The position numbers and the translations under genes were made by a program. A stretch of DNA of 5,694 nucleotides from an uncultured Ruaniaceae bacterium (GTDB lineage Bacteria; Actinomycetota; Actinomycetes; Actinomycetales; Beutenbergiaceae), in contig CALKWS010000045.1 in assembly GCA_938004115.1 (NCBI GenBank), positions 1 to 5,694 of the forward strand, written 5' to 3'. The notes under the pieces were generated by a model that saw nothing but the letters and a program-made list of their open reading frames with translations, did not search any database and was not told the DNA's origin. Below, piece by piece: positions 1 through 5,594 of this stretch; the stretch's first letter is position 1, and the number at the start of each line of letters is the position of its first letter.

Positions 1-614
1 TGATCGACTCGGTGGCCGCACTGGTGCCCAAGGCGGAGATCGAGGGCGAGATGGGCGACAGCCACGTGGGTCTGCAGGCCCGGCTGATGTCCCAGGCGTT
101 GCGCAAGATCACCGGGGCCCTGTCCGCCTCCGGCACCACGGCGATCTTCATCAACCAGCTCCGGGAGAAGATCGGGGTGTTCTTCGGCAGTCCCGAGACC
201 ACCACCGGTGGTAAGGCGCTGAAGTTCTACTCCTCGGTCCGTATCGACGTGCGCCGGATCGAGACCCTCAAGGAGGGCACCGATTCGGTGGGCAACCGCA
301 CCCGCGCCAAGGTGGTGAAGAACAAGATGGCGCCGCCGTTCAAACAGGCCGAGTTCGACATCCTGTACGGGATGGGCATCTCCCGGGAGGGCGGCCTGAT
401 CGACCTGGGGGTGGAGCACGGCATCGTGCGCAAGTCCGGCGCCTGGTACACCTACGAGGGCGACCAGTTGGGTCAGGGTAAGGAGAACGTGCGCCGGTTC
501 CTCAAGGACAACCCGGAACTGGCCGAGGAGATCGAGACCAAGATCAAGACCAAACTGGGCATCGGCGCCAAACCCGAGGTGGCCCCGGACGCCGCTGAGG
601 CCGTTGACTTCTAA
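1..614 (+). CDS. recA: RecA recombinase, C-terminal part (5' end outside window)
   Basis: This is the DNA strand-exchange and SOS co-protease ATPase, which forms filaments on single-stranded DNA in the cytoplasm. The gene is open at the left edge; the first full codon is at position 3 and TAA ends it at 612-614. About 203 residues are visible, beginning at the Walker B region (IDSVAAL, corresponding to about residue 143 of E. coli RecA). The L1 region follows (EGEMGDSHVGLQARLMSQA), then INQLREKIGVFFG and the L2 signature SPETTTGGKALKFY, which contact DNA and couple it to ATP hydrolysis. Next come the conserved KVVKNKMAPPFKQAEFDI block and the C-terminal domain (GAWYTYEG, GQGKENVRRFL), ending in a short acidic tail (EAVDF). 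No intein or frameshift is seen in the visible part. Its last codons overlap the start of recX, so the two genes are probably co-transcribed and translationally coupled. The identification is secure; only the N-terminal third is unseen. Confidence 0.98.
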   Translation, partial: IDSVAALVPKAEIEGEMGDSHVGLQARLMSQALRKITGALSASGTTAIFINQLREKIGVFFGSPETTTGGKALKFYSSVRIDVRRIETLKEGTDSVGNRTRAKVVKNKMAPPFKQAEFDILYGMGISREGGLIDLGVEHGIVRKSGAWYTYEGDQLGQGKENVRRFLKDNPELAEEIETKIKTKLGIGAKPEVAPDAAEAVDF

Positions 615-1194
615 CCCCCGTCACAAATCCCAGCCCGCCCGTGGCCGGACCGATGAACCCCCGGCCACGGGCGCGGCGGCGGTGGATCGCGAACCCGACC
701 CCGAGTCGGTCGCCCGCACCATCGCCCTGCGGATGCTCGCCAAGGCGCCGCGCTCACGTGCACAACTGGCCGAGGCGATGGCACGCAAGGACGTGCCCGA
801 CGACGTCGCGGCCCGGGTCCTGGACCGGTTCACCGAGGTCGGGCTGATCGACGACGCCGCCTACGCGGAGATGCTGGTGCGCACCCGCCAGTCCGAACGC
901 GGCCTTGCACGCCGTGCCCTGGCGGTCGAACTGCAGCGCAAGGGCATCAGCGGTGAGGACGCCGAGGCGGCGCTGGAGGAGGTCCAGCCGGAGGACGAGG
1001 AGGCCGCCGCCCGCGCGCTGCTGGAGCGCAAGGCCCGCAGCACCCGGGGCCTGGACCCGGTGAAGCGCCGGCGACGGATGATGGGCATGCTCGCCCGGAA
1101 GGGCTACCCCGCCTCGATGGCCTACCGGCTGATCAACGAGGTGCTGCAGGACGAGGACGAGGGCACGTTCGACGACGAGGACGAGGGCGCGTAG
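604..1194 (+). CDS. recX: RecX, regulatory protein of RecA
   Basis: RecX binds RecA filaments and modulates, usually inhibits, their growth and ATPase activity. The 196-residue product has the expected helical three-repeat fold: roughly residues 34-80 (SVARTIALRMLAKAPRSRAQ), 81-125 (LIDDAAYAEMLVRTRQSERG, then RRALAVELQRKGI) and 130-182 (ARALLERKARSTRGLDPVKR, then MLARKGYPASMAYRLINEVL). The FTEVGLIDDAAYAE stretch is the most characteristic RecX signature. A short acidic tail follows (DEDEGTFDDEDEGA). The TTG start at 604 lies inside the last codons of recA, giving an 11-base overlap; only a weak GAGG lies just upstream. It yields an N-terminal extension of about 33 low-complexity residues before the fold. 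An in-frame GTG at 682 would give a 170-residue protein of more usual length, so the start is uncertain. The gene's position directly after recA is the standard arrangement. Confidence 0.95.
   Translation: MTSNPRHKSQPARGRTDEPPATGAAAVDREPDPESVARTIALRMLAKAPRSRAQLAEAMARKDVPDDVAARVLDRFTEVGLIDDAAYAEMLVRTRQSERGLARRALAVELQRKGISGEDAEAALEEVQPEDEEAAARALLERKARSTRGLDPVKRRRRMMGMLARKGYPASMAYRLINEVLQDEDEGTFDDEDEGA
1150..1188 (+). repeat. Short direct repeat in the recX acidic tail
   Basis: A 15-base unit, GACGAGGACGAGGGC, occurs at 1150-1164 and again at 1174-1188, a 24-base (8-codon) step inside recX. It encodes the two DEDEG blocks of the acidic C-terminus. Related GACGAGG words continue past the stop codon at 1199-1210, and CGAGGGCCGCT occurs at 1204-1214 and 1217-1227. 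The pattern looks like replication slippage. Because the step is a multiple of three, copy-number change would lengthen or shorten the tail without breaking the frame. Confidence 0.7.
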
Positions 1195-1209
1195 TCCCGA
1201 CGACGAGGG

Positions 1210-1245
1210 CCGCTGCCGAGGGCCGCTCCCATCGCCTCGCAGCGG
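1210..1245 (+). terminator. Possible recX terminator hairpin without U-tract
   Basis: Arms 1210-1221 (CCGCTGCCGAGG) and 1235-1245 (CCTCGCAGCGG) pair over 11 base pairs with one unpaired C, closing a 13-nt loop, starting 16 nt after the recX stop. No run of T follows, so this is not a classic intrinsic terminator. It would fit the GC-rich, tailless hairpins often proposed to end or stabilise transcripts in actinobacteria. The pairing is seen directly; the function is inferred. Confidence 0.45.
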
Positions 1246-1260
1246 TGACAATCTGGTAAC
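1245..1260 (+). promoter_or_regulatory. Candidate GlnR-type box upstream of the TAXI-TRAP operon
   Basis: GTGAC (1245-1249) and GTAAC (1256-1260) are separated by exactly 6 nt. This fits the GTNAC-N6-GNAAC half-site arrangement of GlnR, the global nitrogen regulator of many actinobacteria. It lies about 30 bases upstream of the candidate -35 element, a position suited to an activator. A second pair of half-sites at the same phase is not present (1267-1271 reads CGTGC), so the site is minimal. The same stretch also holds a perfect inverted repeat, CAATC-N7-GATTG at 1249-1265, so another regulator is equally possible. Confidence 0.3.
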
Positions 1261-1289
1261 GATTGGCGTGCTCGTGCAAGACCCTCGAT

Positions 1290-1316
1290 TTGCGCCCTCA
1301 GCGGGTCGCTTACGCT
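1290..1316 (+). promoter_or_regulatory. Candidate promoter of the TAXI-TRAP operon
   Basis: TACGCT at 1311-1316 fits the actinobacterial TANNNT -10 pattern. TTGCGC at 1290-1295 could serve as the -35 element, but the 15-nt spacer is short. Transcription would start near 1322-1324 and give a leader of about 70 nt ending in a good ribosome binding site. This is the best candidate in the 198-bp gap; transcription from the recA-recX promoter through the gap is also possible. Confidence 0.35.
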
Positions 1317-1392
1317 GCCTACAGCAGATCCGGCCACGCTCTATGACGAGCACCCTCTCGGCCGATTCGACGCGACACAGAGGAGAGTCACC

Positions 1393-2406
1393 ATGAACAT
1401 CCGGGGTATATCCGTCCTGGCCGCATCCGCGGCCGCCCTGCTGGTTCTGGCCGGGTGCAACGGCGACGGCAACGATGACGCCGCCGCGGACGACGACGTG
1501 GAGGTCGGCGACGAAGGGGACTTCGTCACCGACCTGACCTTCGGCACCGGCGGCACCGCCGGTGTGTACTACCCGCTCGGCGGGGAGTACGCCCAGATCT
1601 TCGAGGACAACATCGACGGCATCACCGTCGATGCCATCTCCACCGATGCATCGGTGTACAACATCGGACAGATCTCCCAGGAGTCGATGCAGTTGGGTAT
1701 GGCCCAGTCCGACACCTTCATCTCCGCGGTGAACGGCGAGGGCGACTTCGAAGGTGCGGACATCACCAACGTCGGCTGGATCGCCGGCCTGTACCCCGAG
1801 GCCGCCCACATCGTGACGCTCGAGGGAACCGGCCTGGAGTCGGTGGCGGACCTGGAGGGGGCACGGATCGCGGTCGGCGCGCCGGGCTCGGGAACCCGCG
1901 CGGTGTCCGACGCCATCCTGGCGGCCTACGGCATCGAAGAGGGCGACTACGACGCCTATGAGGAGGAGTTCGCCGACTCCCAGTCGCTGCTCCAGGACGG
2001 GCACATCGACGCCTCCATCTTCGTGGTGGGAACCCCCAACGGTTCGCTGAACGAGATGGCCGCCACCTCGGACGTCACCCTGCTGGGTCTGGACCAGGAC
2101 GTCGCGGACCAGATCGCGGCGGACACGTACTTCGACACCTACTCCATCAGCGCGGACGCCTACGAGTTCCTCGACTCCGACGTGCTGACCCTGTCGGTCT
2201 CGGCCGCCATCCTCGCCTCCACCACGCAGGTGAGCGAGGACCTCGCCTACGACCTGACCGCGGCGATCTTCGAGCACTCCGACCAGATCACCCTGCCGCA
2301 GGGCGACCTGATCAGCCACGAGGACGCCCTGCTGGGCATCGGCGACGGACCGCTGCACCCGGGCGCTGAGCGCTACTACGAGGAACAGGGCATCGAACGC
2401 CAGTGA
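1393..2406 (+). CDS. TAXI-family TRAP transporter solute-binding lipoprotein
   Basis: This is the extracytoplasmic receptor of a TRAP uptake system; it captures substrate and delivers it to the permease encoded next. The 337-residue protein has an N-terminal lipoprotein signal (residues 1-22, ending in the lipobox LAGC with Cys22). A very acidic linker (residues 23-43) probably tethers it to the outer face of the membrane. The TAXI fold begins with FGTGGTAGVYYPLGGEYAQI (residues 50-69, the family signature), then VGAPGSGTR (161-169) and a typical C-terminal GPLHPGAERYYEEQG (319-333). Its length matches the family after allowing for the linker. The ATG at 1393 is supported by AGGAG at 1381-1385 with 7-nt spacing and by the signal peptide directly after it. 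The stop overlaps the permease start by 4 bases. Substrate cannot be read from the sequence: TAXI proteins are known to bind glutamate, glutamine or 2-oxoglutarate, and the gluA neighbour makes glutamate a reasonable guess. Confidence 0.95.
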   Translation: MNIRGISVLAASAAALLVLAGCNGDGNDDAAADDDVEVGDEGDFVTDLTFGTGGTAGVYYPLGGEYAQIFEDNIDGITVDAISTDASVYNIGQISQESMQLGMAQSDTFISAVNGEGDFEGADITNVGWIAGLYPEAAHIVTLEGTGLESVADLEGARIAVGAPGSGTRAVSDAILAAYGIEEGDYDAYEEEFADSQSLLQDGHIDASIFVVGTPNGSLNEMAATSDVTLLGLDQDVADQIAADTYFDTYSISADAYEFLDSDVLTLSVSAAILASTTQVSEDLAYDLTAAIFEHSDQITLPQGDLISHEDALLGIGDGPLHPGAERYYEEQGIERQ

Positions 2407-4586
2407 GCAAGCGGCCCGTAGCGCCTCAGGTCGCACCTGAGGTCGAGGGCGAGGCCCAGGAGGTCCTCCGCGAGCACGACGCCGCCAGCCGGTTCCGCAC
2501 GGATCTTGGCTGGTGGGGTTGGCTCGTGGGGGGCCTCTCCGTGGCCCTCACCCTCTTCCACCTGTACACCGCGCTCACCGGGTCCCGGCCCACGCTGATC
2601 CAGGGCTCGATCCATGTGGGCGGGGCGGTGGCGATCATCTTCCTGCTCTACCCGGCACGCAAGAAGCCGCTCGGAGCGCCCACCGGTGCCGTCTGGAAGG
2701 ACTTCCTGATCGGCCGGGGACGGGGTGTTCCCTGGTACGACTTCCTGCTGTCCGTCCTCGGGCTGGCGGCGAACCTCTACATCGTCTACCGGTACGACTT
2801 CCTGCGCAGCCCCCAGCCCGGGATCTTCGGCTACGACACCATCGACTACGTCGTCGCGATCGCCGGGATCGCGCTGGTGCTGGAGGCCACCCGCCGATGC
2901 GTCGGGCTGCCGATCGTCATCGTGGCCGGGACGGCATTCCTGTACGGCGTGTTCGGGAACTACAGCCCGATCTTCCGGCACAGCGGCAATGACTTCGCCG
3001 CGTACGCCGCCACCACCTTCCTCGAGACCGGGGCGATCTTCGGCACCCCGATCCAGGTGTCGTCCACCTTCATCTTCCTGTTCCTCCTGTTCGCCGTGGT
3101 GCTGATCCAGACGAACATCGGCACCTACTTCACTGACTTGGCCTTCCGGGCCGCCGGACGGTACACCGGCGGCCCCGCCAAGGCAGCCGTGGCCGCATCC
3201 GGTCTGCAAGGGATGGTCTCCGGGTCCTCGGTGGCGAACACCGTCGCCTCCGGGTCGTTCACCATCCCGATGATGAAGAAGAGCGGCTTCCGGCCACACG
3301 CGGCCGCGGCGGTGGAGGCTACTGCGTCCACCGGCGGGCAACTGATGCCCCCGATCATGGGGGCCGCGGCGTTCATCATGGCCGAGTACACCGGGGTGCC
3401 CTACAGCGAGATCATCGTCATCGCGATCATTCCCGCGCTGCTGTACTTCCTCGGTGTCATGCTCTCCACACACTTCGAGGCCAAACGCGACGGCCTGGGC
3501 GGGATGAGCAAGGCGGATCTGCCCACCGCGCGGTCGCTGCTCACCCGCATCGACCTCATCCTGCCGCTGGTGGTCATCGTCTACATGCTGCTCAGCGGCT
3601 CCTCGCCGGCCCGGTCGGCGCTCTGGGCGATCGGAGTGGCGTTCGCGCTGAGTTTCCTGCGCAAGTCCACTCGGCTCGGCCCGCGGGGCATCGTGGAGTT
3701 GATGGTCGCCGGTGCTCGCACCGCGCTGCCGGTGATCGCGGCATGCGCCTCCGCCGGGATCGTGGCGGGGACCGTGACCAACACCCCGCTCGGCCAGCGA
3801 CTGGGCCGCGGCGTCATCGAACTGGCTGGCGGACACTTCCTGCTGGTGCTGGTGTTCACGATGCTGGCCTGCCTCGTGCTGGGAATGGGTCTGCCGACGA
3901 CCGCGAACTACGTCGTCACCGCGACCGTGGCGGCGCCGATCCTGGTGGACTTCGGTGCTCCGCTGATCGCGGCGCACATGTTCGTGTTCTTCTTCGGCAT
4001 CCTCGCCGACGTCACTCCACCGGTCTGTCTAGCGGCATTCGCCGGGGCCGGGATCGCACGCGCCAACCCGTTACGCACCGGTGTCACCGCGCTCCGGCTG
4101 GCGGTGGCCGGCTTCCTCATCCCCTACGTCTTCGTCCTGCAGCCGGCGCTGGTGCTGCAGGCGGGGTGGCAGGAACTTCCGGTCCCATTACTGACGGTGA
4201 TCGCCGGCATGGTCGCGATCGCCGCAGGCCTGGCCGGGCACCTGCTGATCCGCGTGACCCTGGTCGAGCGCGTGCTGCTCCTGGTCGGAGGTGTCGCGTT
4301 GGTCTACCCGAACGTCGTGATCTCCCTGGTGGGTCTGGGACTGGTCGCCGCCGCGATCCTCCTGCAGTTCTCCCGGCGCAAGCTCCAGAAGGGGCCGCAG
4401 GGACCATCACCGAGTTCGTCCGGCGAGAACGGTGCCGATGGCCGACTGACGCAGCGGGGGCCCGCTGACCAGGAGCCCGCACCGGAGGCTGTTGAGCACG
4501 GCAGTGTCCAGGCTCCCGCTCGCGAGCGTGCCGGGCCGACCACACCGGATCAGACCCCGGACGCGCCGACAGAGGGGCGCGGCTGA
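2403..4586 (+). CDS. Fused TRAP transporter permease (DctQ-DctM, 4TM/12TM type)
   Basis: This integral membrane protein performs ion-coupled uptake of the substrate handed over by the upstream TAXI lipoprotein. TAXI systems usually have the small and large TRAP subunits fused in this way. Of 727 residues, about 36-186 form the DctQ-like part with hydrophobic spans near 37-58, 68-83, 113-129, 147-163 and 168-186. The DctM-like part follows, with the conserved blocks GLQGMVSGSSVANTVASGSF (267-286), ASTGGQLMPPIMGAAAFIMA (308-327), GMGLPTTANYVV (494-505) and GILADVTPPVCLAAFAGAG (532-550). Extra C-terminal spans lie near 593-612 and 622-655. The GTG start at 2403 overlaps the previous stop as GTGA, indicating translational coupling; the nearest purine-rich stretch (2381-2390) is rather far for an independent ribosome binding site. 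The last 70 or so residues (658-727) are hydrophilic and rich in Pro, Gly, Gln and Glu. They look disordered and are unlike the rest of the family as I know it. Confidence 0.95.
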   Translation: MSKRPVAPQVAPEVEGEAQEVLREHDAASRFRTDLGWWGWLVGGLSVALTLFHLYTALTGSRPTLIQGSIHVGGAVAIIFLLYPARKKPLGAPTGAVWKDFLIGRGRGVPWYDFLLSVLGLAANLYIVYRYDFLRSPQPGIFGYDTIDYVVAIAGIALVLEATRRCVGLPIVIVAGTAFLYGVFGNYSPIFRHSGNDFAAYAATTFLETGAIFGTPIQVSSTFIFLFLLFAVVLIQTNIGTYFTDLAFRAAGRYTGGPAKAAVAASGLQGMVSGSSVANTVASGSFTIPMMKKSGFRPHAAAAVEATASTGGQLMPPIMGAAAFIMAEYTGVPYSEIIVIAIIPALLYFLGVMLSTHFEAKRDGLGGMSKADLPTARSLLTRIDLILPLVVIVYMLLSGSSPARSALWAIGVAFALSFLRKSTRLGPRGIVELMVAGARTALPVIAACASAGIVAGTVTNTPLGQRLGRGVIELAGGHFLLVLVFTMLACLVLGMGLPTTANYVVTATVAAPILVDFGAPLIAAHMFVFFFGILADVTPPVCLAAFAGAGIARANPLRTGVTALRLAVAGFLIPYVFVLQPALVLQAGWQELPVPLLTVIAGMVAIAAGLAGHLLIRVTLVERVLLLVGGVALVYPNVVISLVGLGLVAAAILLQFSRRKLQKGPQGPSPSSSGENGADGRLTQRGPADQEPAPEAVEHGSVQAPARERAGPTTPDQTPDAPTEGRG

Positions 4587-4590
4587 CTGC

Positions 4591-4670
4591 GGCGCGTGCC
4601 GGTTGAGCGATGGCGCGTGCCGATCGAGGGGCCGCCTACCGGTTGAGCGATGGCGCGTGCCGCTTGAGCC
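4591..4670. repeat. Degenerate ~20-bp tandem repeat between convergent genes
   Basis: Four degenerate units fill the gap after the permease gene, starting near 4591, 4612, 4631 and 4652. The best word is GGCGCGTGCCGGTTGAGCGA, at 4591-4610. Units 2 and 4 keep GGCGCGTGCCG and then diverge, while unit 3 keeps CCGGTTGAGCGA. A 24-base stretch is identical at 4599-4622 and 4639-4662, a 40-base step. Each complete GGC-GCGT-GCC core is a small self-pairing element. The units contain stops and no open gene, and they lie exactly where two convergent genes end. They may belong to a dispersed intergenic repeat family or act in termination; neither can be shown from one copy. Confidence 0.75.
4608..4626 (+). 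terminator. Possible terminator hairpin after the permease gene
   Basis: CGATGGC (4608-4614) can pair with GCC-G-ATCG (4619-4626), giving 7 base pairs with one bulged G around a GCGT tetraloop, starting 22 nt after the permease stop. No T-run follows. It sits within the repeat region, and the second 24-base copy loses the outer CGAT/ATCG pairs, so only this copy forms the longer stem. It may serve as a terminator, possibly also for the converging ATPase gene, but this is inferred from pairing alone. Confidence 0.3.
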
Positions 4671-4691
4671 GAGTGCGCGGTACCCGGGGTG

Positions 4692-5495
4692 TCAGTGCGT
4701 GAGGATCTTGCTGAGGAAGTCCTTGGCACGGTCGGTACGCGGATCGGAGAAGAACGTGTTCGGCTCCGCGACCTCCACGATCTGGCCATCGGACATGAAC
4801 ACGACCCGGTCGGCGGCCTTGTGCGCGAACCCCATCTCGTGCGTGACCACCACCATGGTCATGCCCTCCCTGGCGAGCGCCACCATCACATCGAGCACCT
4901 CGTTGACCATCTCCGGGTCCAGCGCGGAGGTGGGCTCATCGAAGAGCATCACCTTGGGCCGCATCGCCAGCGCCCGGGCGATCGCCACCCGCTGCTGCTG
5001 ACCACCGGAGAGTTGGGCGGGCATCTTGTCCGCCTGGTCGGCCACACCCACCCGATCCAGCAGTTCCATGGCGGCCTCGCGCGCCTCGGCCGGCTTCAGC
5101 CTCTTCACCCTGATCGGCCCCAGGGTGACGTTCTCCAGGACGGTCTTGTGCGCGAAGAGGTTGAACGCCTGGAACACCATGCCCACGTCGGCGCGCAGCG
5201 CGGCCAGCGCCTTGCCCTCGGCGGGAAGCTCCTGGCCGTCCAGGGTGATCGATCCGGCATTGATCGGCTCGAGCCGGTTGATCGTGCGGCACAGCGTCGA
5301 CTTTCCTGAACCGGAGGGCCCGATCACCACCACGACCTCACCGCGGTGCACCGTGAGGTCGATGTCTCGCAGCACGTGCAACTCACCGAAGTACTTCTGC
5401 ACCCCGCTGAGCACCACGAGCGGTTCACCCGTGGCCGCAGTCATATCGGATGGCGGCACAGTGATGGCCGAAGGGTCCGGAGTCGCATCTGACAT
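4692..5495 (-). CDS. gluA: Glutamate-type ABC transporter ATPase (GluA-like), apparently orphan
   Basis: This is the cytoplasmic ATPase of a polar amino acid ABC importer, energising uptake through a partner permease pair. The 267-residue protein has a Tyr35 A-loop aromatic, Walker A GPSGSGKST (59-67), Q-loop Gln109 in MVFQAFNLFAHKT, signature LSGGQQQR (162-169), Walker B VMLFDEPTSALD (182-193; Glu187 catalytic) and H-loop His219 in VTHEMGFAHKAADR. The stretches KSTLCRTINRLEPI, LRADVGMVFQ and the C-terminal DRAKDFLSKILTH closely resemble GluA of Corynebacterium glutamicum as I recall it, which supports the symbol. The ATG at 5495 adds about 25 residues before the domain. It is favoured because a -10 hexamer ends 6 nt upstream; an in-frame ATG at 5444 has no ribosome binding site. 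No binding protein or ABC permease adjoins it: downstream is the converging TRAP permease, upstream is divergent miaB. Its partner is therefore elsewhere or lost. Confidence 0.93.
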   Translation of the reverse strand: MSDATPDPSAITVPPSDMTAATGEPLVVLSGVQKYFGELHVLRDIDLTVHRGEVVVVIGPSGSGKSTLCRTINRLEPINAGSITLDGQELPAEGKALAALRADVGMVFQAFNLFAHKTVLENVTLGPIRVKRLKPAEAREAAMELLDRVGVADQADKMPAQLSGGQQQRVAIARALAMRPKVMLFDEPTSALDPEMVNEVLDVMVALAREGMTMVVVTHEMGFAHKAADRVVFMSDGQIVEVAEPNTFFSDPRTDRAKDFLSKILTH

Positions 5496-5513
5496 AGGGG
5501 CAACCTAGCCCCT
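5496..5513. promoter_or_regulatory. Perfect inverted repeat enclosing the gluA -10 element (candidate operator)
   Basis: AGGGGC (5496-5501) and GCCCCT (5508-5513) form a perfect 6-bp dyad with a 6-bp centre that is exactly the gluA -10 hexamer. It ends directly at the gluA ATG. With transcription predicted to start at or next to the ATG, it would hardly be transcribed, so it reads as a protein-binding operator rather than an RNA hairpin. A bound protein would cover the -10 box. Confidence 0.4.
5502..5507 (-). promoter_or_regulatory. gluA -10 element, leaderless transcript predicted
   Basis: On the minus strand TAGGTT (TANNNT pattern) is followed by 6 nt and then the gluA ATG. This spacing places the transcription start at or within a base of the start codon, and no Shine-Dalgarno sequence precedes the ATG. 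The -35 zone (near 5524-5531, reading TGTGTGG) is a poor match to TTGACA, so activation or weak expression is likely. Confidence 0.5.
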
Positions 5514-5539
5514 CCGCGGGCCGACCACACACCCGCGGA
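5513..5539. promoter_or_regulatory. Second inverted repeat in the gluA-miaB divergent region
   Basis: TCCGCGGG (5513-5520) and CCCGCGGA (5532-5539) are perfect 8-base inverted arms around an 11-base spacer. Each arm contains the self-palindrome CCGCGG, so the two also form a 19-base-spaced direct repeat. The element abuts the first dyad and covers the expected gluA -35 zone, which fits a regulator binding two adjacent helical faces. GC-rich DNA raises the chance of such words, so this is a candidate only. Confidence 0.4.
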
Positions 5540-5555
5540 TCCGAGCAGGAGGAGT

Positions 5556-5586
5556 TTCACCGTAGCGGCCCGACGGGACGTAGAAT
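5556..5586 (+). promoter_or_regulatory. miaB promoter, leaderless transcript predicted
   Basis: TAGAAT at 5581-5586 differs from TATAAT at one base, and 8 nt separate it from the GTG start at 5595. Transcription should therefore begin at or just before the start codon. TTCACC at 5556-5561 is the best -35 match but with a long 19-nt spacer. No Shine-Dalgarno sequence lies at the proper distance from the GTG. Confidence 0.55.
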
Positions 5587-5594
5587 CGCCCACT

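Noticed and set aside
754..2436. 560-residue open frame on the minus strand across recX and the TAXI gene
   Set aside because: It is antisense to two well-recognised genes, has a Val/Gly/Arg/Asp-rich low-complexity product with no family signature, and is the usual artefact of high-GC third positions.
2376..3977. 533-residue open frame on the minus strand under the TRAP permease
   Set aside because: Its product is a His/Arg/Gly/Glu-rich string mirroring hydrophobic permease codons; no domain, no ribosome binding site, and the opposite strand is clearly coding.
1393..4586. TRAP operon as a recently acquired mobile island
   Set aside because: No integrase, insertion sequence, tRNA or flanking direct repeat is present, and GC content and codon use look like those of the neighbours; replacement, if real, is probably old.
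4591..4670. Repeat considered as a CRISPR array
   Set aside because: The period is only about 20 (or 40) bases, units are degenerate, there are no unique spacers of usual length and no cas genes nearby.
4374..4691. Possible gluD or gluB remnants near the junction
   Set aside because: Minus-strand frames here give only Arg/Pro/Ser-rich strings with no ABC permease or binding-protein motifs.
4689..5309. 206-residue plus-strand open frame opposite gluA
   Set aside because: It is His/Leu/Arg-rich antisense of conserved ABC ATPase codons and starts only a few bases from the gluA stop; no family resemblance.
5547..5554. AGGAGGAG, a perfect-looking Shine-Dalgarno sequence
   Set aside because: No ATG, GTG or TTG lies at a suitable distance downstream, and it is about 40 bases before the miaB start.
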